Of a DNA stretch of 64,000 nt, positions 59,776-64,000 are shown piece by piece (the first letter of the stretch is position 1; each line of letters opens with the position of its first letter). Location of the stretch: NCBI GenBank assembly GCA_016209685.1, contig JACQVQ010000005.1:88655-152654 (forward strand), written 5' to 3'. Below the pieces are notes generated by a model. It was not told the origin of the DNA. It saw only the letters and a program-made list of their open reading frames with translations, and did no database searches. The DNA is from Planctomycetota bacterium. GTDB lineage: Bacteria; Planctomycetota; Brocadiia; Brocadiales; Bathyanammoxibiaceae. Position numbers and translations under genes: made by a program.

Positions 59776-61012
59776 TCCCGACGGCAGGTATCTGGCCAGC
59801 TATAACAGCACCTCCGCCTGCCCTGAACCGTTCTGGTTCAGGGCCTGCCATTACTATCTTGCCACCTTCCAGCAGGTAAAAGGTGTTTTTGCCCCAGACA
59901 ACCTTGTTCCCTGCAAATCCCCAGCACCATACAAGGAAGGTAATAAAATCTTCTACGGGGAGGAGAAGGAGATGGGACAAGGTCTTGGTGTCCTTCAGGT
60001 AGACCACTTCAATAATAGTGGAGGTAAGCACCCTGGAGAGAAGATGGACAAAGAAGAGGGCCAACCCCCAGGTAGAAAAGTCCGTTATTATCAAAAAAGC
60101 TATGGAAAATGGGGTGCCACGTGTAAAGATGCGTAAGAAATAACCCGATGGCCTGCAACTCCTTATAGTCCTGGCCCAGCGGACGTTATGTCTAAGGTAT
60201 TCCATAAGCCCCGCCTCCTGGAGTACAACGTCCACCAGGTAGTCACAGAGGTGGAGCTTGTACCCAGCCCTGATTATCCTGTTCCCTATCTCATAGTCAT
60301 CGGCCAGATAGTTGGCCAGGGCAACAAAACCCCCTATCTCGTCCAGCACCTTGCGTCTCACGGCAATAGTGGCCCCTAAACCAAACTGCATCCCCAGGTA
60401 GTTGGCCACCAACACCGAGGGCAAGAAGTCCCCATTGACAAAAAAGGCCTCAATAGCCGAGGCAAAACTGAAACTATCCTGGGTCCTATATAGACACGTG
60501 GTGCCCCCAACCTGGTCATCCTCAAAGGGGGCAACCACCCTTTTTAGATAATCGGGTCTCACCCTGGTATCGGCATCGTTGATGACAATCACCCCATATT
60601 TTGCCCGTTGATACATATTGTTCAGATTACTTATCTTGAGGTTGGAGCCTATAATCTTATCAGAGACCACCAGCTCAATATCTTTCTCTGGAAGCTCTTT
60701 CTTGAGCCTCTCCACTACGGATACGGCAGGGTCGTCAAGGTTTCTAACGCCAAAGATAACCTGGCAGGCAGGGTAGTCTTGCTGGAGGTGACTCAAGAGA
60801 TTCTCATAAAGGCCCTTTTCCATACCATTTAAAGGCTTAAGAACGGTGACGGGAGGCAAGAACCCTGAGCGTAGCGAAGGGGAAGCGAATCCACTGGAGG
60901 TCTTTCTACCCTTCTGGAAGAATTTACGGGTACAATAGAGGGACAGAAAGTAATAGAATATGGAGGCTATTACTATCAGGGCAAAGAAGGACTTTAGAAC
61001 GAAGATAAGCAT
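59723..61012 (-). CDS. hpnI: Hopanoid glycosyltransferase HpnI
   Basis: A 429-residue family 2 glycosyltransferase with an N-terminal helix, catalytic motifs VINDADTRVRPDYL (DxD) and ADDYEIGNRI, the RWARTIR acceptor motif and two or three C-terminal helices. PPVTVLKPLNGMEKGLYENLLSHLQQDYP is the usual HpnI start of the domain (shown to 20 residues: PVTVLKPLNGMEKGLYENLL). HpnI adds N-acetylglucosamine to bacteriohopanetetrol, before HpnK and HpnJ. Residues 38-50 (SSGFASPSLRSG) and the C-terminal tail (GPEPERFRAGGGA) are repeat-derived. Confidence 0.82.
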   Translation of the reverse strand: MLIFVLKSFFALIVIASIFYYFLSLYCTRKFFQKGRKTSSGFASPSLRSGFLPPVTVLKPLNGMEKGLYENLLSHLQQDYPACQVIFGVRNLDDPAVSVVERLKKELPEKDIELVVSDKIIGSNLKISNLNNMYQRAKYGVIVINDADTRVRPDYLKRVVAPFEDDQVGGTTCLYRTQDSFSFASAIEAFFVNGDFLPSVLVANYLGMQFGLGATIAVRRKVLDEIGGFVALANYLADDYEIGNRIIRAGYKLHLCDYLVDVVLQEAGLMEYLRHNVRWARTIRSCRPSGYFLRIFTRGTPFSIAFLIITDFSTWGLALFFVHLLSRVLTSTIIEVVYLKDTKTLSHLLLLPVEDFITFLVWCWGFAGNKVVWGKNTFYLLEGGKIVMAGPEPERFRAGGGAVIAGQIPAVGSDPATCHGKGFTQSIEY

Positions 61013-61231
61013 CCTCTAGTCCCTAGTTTTGGGCGTGCAGGATAAAAATGTTGTTGACAATCGCCCTATTAAAAAATTATAGATAGGATATCAAAGGTAT
61101 AAGACCTCTAGCTAAGGTTATACCTCCTTTGTTGGGAGTCCACCTGAGGCGGACACCCTCAAATCTTGGACGGCCAGTTTTATAACTTGAAACGTGCTAA
61201 TTGTCAAGACATTGTATAAGAAGGAGATACT

Positions 61232-62101
61232 GTGGACTGGGGAACGCATGTGGTACTTTCTGCTAAGCTTTTAGAGAGTTGCAACTTAGAAAAGGGCACC
61301 GCTATATACTCTGTAATCCCTGTTATTGATACGAAGCCACCTCATTTCCACAGGGTCTATGCCCATATCCTTTCCAATCAGCCTGAATTTCTGGACGTGG
61401 CCATGGAACTCTTTGGCTCTAAAGAGGTAAAGGCAAGGAATTTTGATGCCCTGGAGAAAAAGGTGGAAAACAAGCTCAAGGAGTTGGGAGAGAAGCTGGC
61501 GTCCATACATACAGACGGTCTGGAGGAAAGGCAGAGGGTAGAGAACAAGATGTACGCCTATAAGAGGATCACAGAGGAGACGCCCACCTTCCTCCAACAT
61601 GCAGAGATGGCGAGTCAGATAGTAGGGGATAAGGACGTCAGCCATATAAGCCGCCACAAGATGAGCGCCGCCGTAAGCCTCTTAAGCCATATATATTTTG
61701 ACCTCTGGAACAACCCGGTACAGGTCTTTCTCCCCGCTTGTTCCTACTGTTCTGCCCACTGGGAGTTCTGGGACAACATTGACTACATGAAATTCCGCTC
61801 CAATTTCTACAAACCTGAGAATATTAGTGCCTTCCGCAGGGAGATTGCCCAGGCCCCGGTCTGGGATTGTAAACTCAAGCCAGAGGCCCTCATAAAGGCC
61901 CTCATCATACGTCTTGGAGAACTGAGCGAACCCCGGGTCCCTTACGAGATAGTGGACATGAGCATCAGAGACTTTATGCGGTACATGGATATAAACGCAT
62001 ATCAAAAGGCAGACAAGGAACTAGATTTCTGCCACGCACTTGAAAAGACTATACGGGAAATCATATACCGCCAATATAAAAAGCCAGAGCAGAGCCAGTA
62101 G
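61232..62101 (+). CDS. Zinc-dependent phospholipase C-like protein
   Basis: A 289-residue mainly helical protein. MDWGTHVVLSAKLLE, HFHRVYAHIL, FLQHAEMAS and LLSHIYFDLWNNP supply His and Asp residues in the order expected of the zinc-dependent phospholipase C / S1-P1 nuclease fold. The call is by pattern and not by close match. GTG at 61232 is preceded by AAGGAG with ideal spacing. The stop codon is part of a GTAGGGGC palindrome. It precedes the phosphonopyruvate decarboxylase genes and could be in the same operon. Confidence 0.55.
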   Translation: MDWGTHVVLSAKLLESCNLEKGTAIYSVIPVIDTKPPHFHRVYAHILSNQPEFLDVAMELFGSKEVKARNFDALEKKVENKLKELGEKLASIHTDGLEERQRVENKMYAYKRITEETPTFLQHAEMASQIVGDKDVSHISRHKMSAAVSLLSHIYFDLWNNPVQVFLPACSYCSAHWEFWDNIDYMKFRSNFYKPENISAFRREIAQAPVWDCKLKPEALIKALIIRLGELSEPRVPYEIVDMSIRDFMRYMDINAYQKADKELDFCHALEKTIREIIYRQYKKPEQSQ

Positions 62102-62135
62102 GGGCACATTGTCCGCCTGAGGCGGATGCCCCTAC
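62098..62135. repeat. Nested palindrome: CCGCCTGAGGCGG inside a GTAGGGGC element
   Basis: Outer ends GTAGGGGCA/TGCCCCTAC enclose ATTG and a perfect TCCGCCTGAGGCGGA palindrome. Its TAG ends the preceding gene. Confidence 0.85.
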
Positions 62136-62157
62136 TACTGAGGAGGGCAATTTCAAC

Positions 62158-62646
62158 TTGAAGGCCGAGGAATTCCTGGACCTACTGGCGGCGGCGGGGT
62201 ATAACTTCTTCACGGGCGTCCCCTGTTCCATCATTGGGGACCTAATACTCTTACTGGAGAAAGACCCCCGAATCCCTTACGTCCCTGCCGTTAGAGAGGA
62301 CGTGGCCGTGGGGCTTGCGGCCGGGGCCTACCTGGGCGGGAAGACCCCATGCGTACTTATGCAAAATTCCGGCCTGGGCCAATGTCTTAATGCCTTGACC
62401 TCTCTTAATCTTATCTATAAAATCCCTAGCCTCTTAATCGTTACCTGGAGGGGTTATAAAGACAAGGACGCACCTGAACATCTGGTTATGGGAAAGGCGT
62501 GCACAAAGTTAATGGACTGTATAGGACTCCCTTACAGAGAACTCTCCACCAAAAACGTCGCTAAGTCTATTGAATGGTCCAGAGAGATGACCTCTCAGAG
62601 ACAGATACCCGTTGCCCTGTTCCTGCCCAGGGGGGTGCTAGAGTGA
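62158..62646 (+). CDS. Phosphonopyruvate (or sulfopyruvate) decarboxylase, alpha subunit
   Basis: A 162-residue protein matching the N-terminal (Pyr) domain of thiamin-diphosphate decarboxylases: GVPCSIIGDLI, VREDVAVGLAAGAYLGG (the cofactor-activating Glu in REDVAVG), MQNSGLGQCLNALTSL and the WRG segment. Together with the next gene it equals one phosphonopyruvate decarboxylase chain or ComDE. It turns 3-phosphonopyruvate into phosphonoacetaldehyde (or sulfopyruvate into sulfoacetaldehyde). TTG at 62158 with GGAGG upstream is the start. Its stop TGA overlaps GTG of a repeated segment (see 62642-62832). Confidence 0.82.
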   Translation: MKAEEFLDLLAAAGYNFFTGVPCSIIGDLILLLEKDPRIPYVPAVREDVAVGLAAGAYLGGKTPCVLMQNSGLGQCLNALTSLNLIYKIPSLLIVTWRGYKDKDAPEHLVMGKACTKLMDCIGLPYRELSTKNVAKSIEWSREMTSQRQIPVALFLPRGVLE

Positions 62647-62832
62647 AGACCACTGCCGAGGAATTTAAGATTGGAAATTGGAAATTTTAAATTTGAAATT
62701 TCCAATCTTCATTTTACAATTCTTCCAGGAGGAATTTTTCTTTTTATAGTGTTGCCTATGTCCTTAAACTATACAAAGATGCAAGAATCTTTTGAGAGGA
62801 CGGTGGGGGTACTCCAGTGAAGACCACTGCCG
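62642..62832 (+). repeat. Duplicated gene-boundary segment between the decarboxylase subunits
   Basis: AGTGAAGACCACTGCCG occurs at 62642-62658 and 62816-62832 as a 17-bp direct repeat. Between them lie an AT-rich palindrome (62669-62707) and a short frame, MQESFERTVGVLQ (62779-62817), that closely resembles the start of the transaminase gene at 63386 (MQEPFERMV). The first copy could start a 15-residue peptide VKTTAEEFKIGNWKF. Confidence 0.75.
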
Positions 62833-63383
62833 TATTAAAGACCATTATGGGAACACTAAGAGAAGAGTTAGTGGTGGCGGCCAACGGCAGGGTCTCCCGT
62901 GAGGCCTTTACCCTTAAGGACAGGCCCCAGAATTTTTACATGATTGGCTCTATGGGCCTGGCCTCTTCCATTGCCCTGGGTCTTGCCCTCGCACGACCCC
63001 AACGTAAGGTAGTGATACTTGATGGCGACGGCAACGTACTTATGAACCTCGGGGGGCTGCCCCAGATAGGGGAACTCCTGCCACCTAACCTTGTCCACAT
63101 AGTCATTGATAATGAGACCTACGGCTCCACGGGCAGCCAGGCCACAATATCCAGGAAGATACCCCTGGAAAAGATAGCCCAGGCCTCTGGCTATCCTGTG
63201 GTAGAAAAGGTTACTGAAGAAAAAGACTTCAAGCTGACTTTAGAGAGATGCCTTGAGAAAGAAGGCCCTTCTTTTCTCCTGGTAAAGGTAGAGGCAGAGG
63301 AAGGGCCCGAAGGGCTTCCAAGGGTCAACCACAGCCCTGTCGTTATCAGGGATAGATTTATGGAGGCCATCAGAAGGAGTTAG
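62817..63383 (+). CDS. Phosphonopyruvate (or sulfopyruvate) decarboxylase, beta subunit
   Basis: A 188-residue C-terminal (PP) domain with the thiamin-diphosphate/Mg motif ILDGDGNVLMNLGGL (GDG then about 24 residues to N) followed by DNETYGSTGSQ. GSMGLASSIALGLALARP is the typical segment before it. It pairs with the alpha subunit. The GTG start at 62817 lies within the duplicated segment. The transaminase gene begins 2 bases after its stop. Confidence 0.85.
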   Translation: MKTTAVLKTIMGTLREELVVAANGRVSREAFTLKDRPQNFYMIGSMGLASSIALGLALARPQRKVVILDGDGNVLMNLGGLPQIGELLPPNLVHIVIDNETYGSTGSQATISRKIPLEKIAQASGYPVVEKVTEEKDFKLTLERCLEKEGPSFLLVKVEAEEGPEGLPRVNHSPVVIRDRFMEAIRRS

Positions 63384-63385
63384 AG

Positions 63386-64000
63386 ATGCAAGAGCCGTTT
63401 GAGAGGATGGTACTATTAAACCCCGGCCCGGTGGTGGTATCGGAGAAGGTCAGGAAGGCCCTCCTTCGGGGAGATATCTGTCACAGGGAGGAAGAGTTCT
63501 CCCGCATCCTTAAGAGGGTAAGGCAGATGCTCCTTGCGGCCTTTACGCCTGGAGGGGGGTACACCTCGGCGATACTTACGGGTTCCGGCACTGCCGCCAT
63601 GGAGTCCTCTATAGCCTCCTCCGTTGGGGAAGGTAAGGCCATCCTGATAATCAACAACGGTGTCTATGGCGAGAGGTTCTCCCGTATGGCCTCCATCTAC
63701 GGCCACCGCAAGTTTGAGCTAGTCTACGACTGGAGGAAGTTGCCAGACCCTGGCGACATTGAAAAGGCCCTCAGAGAGCACCCGGAGATACAGGTAGTAG
63801 CCCTTGTGCACCATGAGACCTCTACGGGCCTGATTAACCCCGTGAGGGAGATTGGCAAGATAGCCAAGAAATACGGGAAGGTCTTCCTGCTGGACTCCAT
63901 AAGCGGCCTCGGGGGAGAGGAGTTAGACCTGGAAGGATGTAACGTAGACCTCTGCGTCGGCTCGGCCAACAAATGTATACAGGGGCTCCCGGGCCTTTCC
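63386..64000 (+). CDS. 2-aminoethylphosphonate-type transaminase (partial)
   Basis: The first 205 codons of a class V aminotransferase that runs off the window. LLNPGPVVVSEKVRKAL and CHREEEFSRIL at the start, GSGTAAMESSIAS, VVALVHHETSTGLINPV, LLDSISGLGGEEL (Asp that binds the PLP nitrogen) and SANKCIQGLPG (the PLP lysine) match PhnW-like enzymes. With the decarboxylase it would form 2-aminoethylphosphonate from phosphonoacetaldehyde, or taurine from sulfoacetaldehyde. PEP mutase is not in the window. This frame is easily missed because it lacks a stop here. Confidence 0.88.
   Translation, partial: MQEPFERMVLLNPGPVVVSEKVRKALLRGDICHREEEFSRILKRVRQMLLAAFTPGGGYTSAILTGSGTAAMESSIASSVGEGKAILIINNGVYGERFSRMASIYGHRKFELVYDWRKLPDPGDIEKALREHPEIQVVALVHHETSTGLINPVREIGKIAKKYGKVFLLDSISGLGGEELDLEGCNVDLCVGSANKCIQGLPGLS

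Noticed and set aside
1-64000. tRNA or rRNA genes
   Set aside because: I looked for T-loop words such as GGTTCGAATCC and for rRNA segments in all gaps and found none.

Overview
The window is a gene-dense bacterial chromosome segment with many operons and heavy repeat content. The content fits a member of the Planctomycetota related to the anammox order Brocadiales, but no marker gene here proves it. Supporting points are an ammonium-transporter/histidine-kinase fusion of the kind known from Kuenenia, an octaheme hydroxylamine-oxidoreductase-like cytochrome, three hopanoid genes (hpnI, hpnJ, hpnK) and a long division/cell-wall (dcw) cluster that ends at ftsQ with no ftsA or ftsZ behind it. The base composition looks more GC-rich than that of the best known anammox genera, so a deeper-branching relative is possible.

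Layout. 1-7 kb: a small transporter, a zinc-ribbon protein and a respiratory formate dehydrogenase operon fdnGHI-fdhE, whose catalytic subunit reads a UGA at 1492 as selenocysteine with a recognisable SECIS hairpin. 7-14.5 kb: housekeeping genes (coaB, a DUF2148 protein, pepA, a lipase), TPR proteins, then DUF3800, a candidate small RNA, a TIR protein and an ion channel. 14.6-21 kb: an Mpl/MurC-like ligase, a peroxide-defence operon (peroxiredoxin and two dihaem cytochrome peroxidases) and, on the other strand, the octaheme cytochrome. 21.1-21.8 kb: four tandem copies of a ~100 nt structured element. 21.8-36.9 kb (minus strand): mraZ-rsmH-ftsL-ftsI-murE-murF-mraY-ftsW-murG-murC-murB-ddl-ftsQ, interrupted by two small cysteine-pair proteins. 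37-44 kb: queA, anmK, a cation efflux protein, a broken vapBC, murQ, an aldehyde dehydrogenase. 44-49 kb: Amt-kinase plus two response regulators and an Rrf2 regulator. 49.5-52.4 kb: a DUF4062-STAND-HEAT protein and hicBA. 52.6-64 kb: hpnJ, a second radical SAM gene, hpnK, a seven-repeat propeller protein, membrane paralogues, hpnI, a phospholipase-C-like protein, and a phosphonopyruvate decarboxylase (two subunits) with an aminoethylphosphonate-type transaminase cut by the window end.

The genes fit together as several modules: electron input from formate, cell-wall synthesis (dcw) with wall recycling (Mpl-like, AnmK, MurQ), ammonium sensing through a phosphorelay, hopanoid head-group synthesis, and probably synthesis of a C2 phosphonate or sulfonate amine.

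The most unusual feature is the repeat landscape. Short palindromes with GTAGGGGC...GCCCCTAC ends and changing but always self-complementary cores lie between genes, in frame inside genes, and at gene ends where they supply the stop codon. Other degenerate dyad repeats have become N-termini and signal peptides. The four-copy structured array before the octaheme gene shows compensatory base changes in two helices and is the best candidate for an undescribed RNA.
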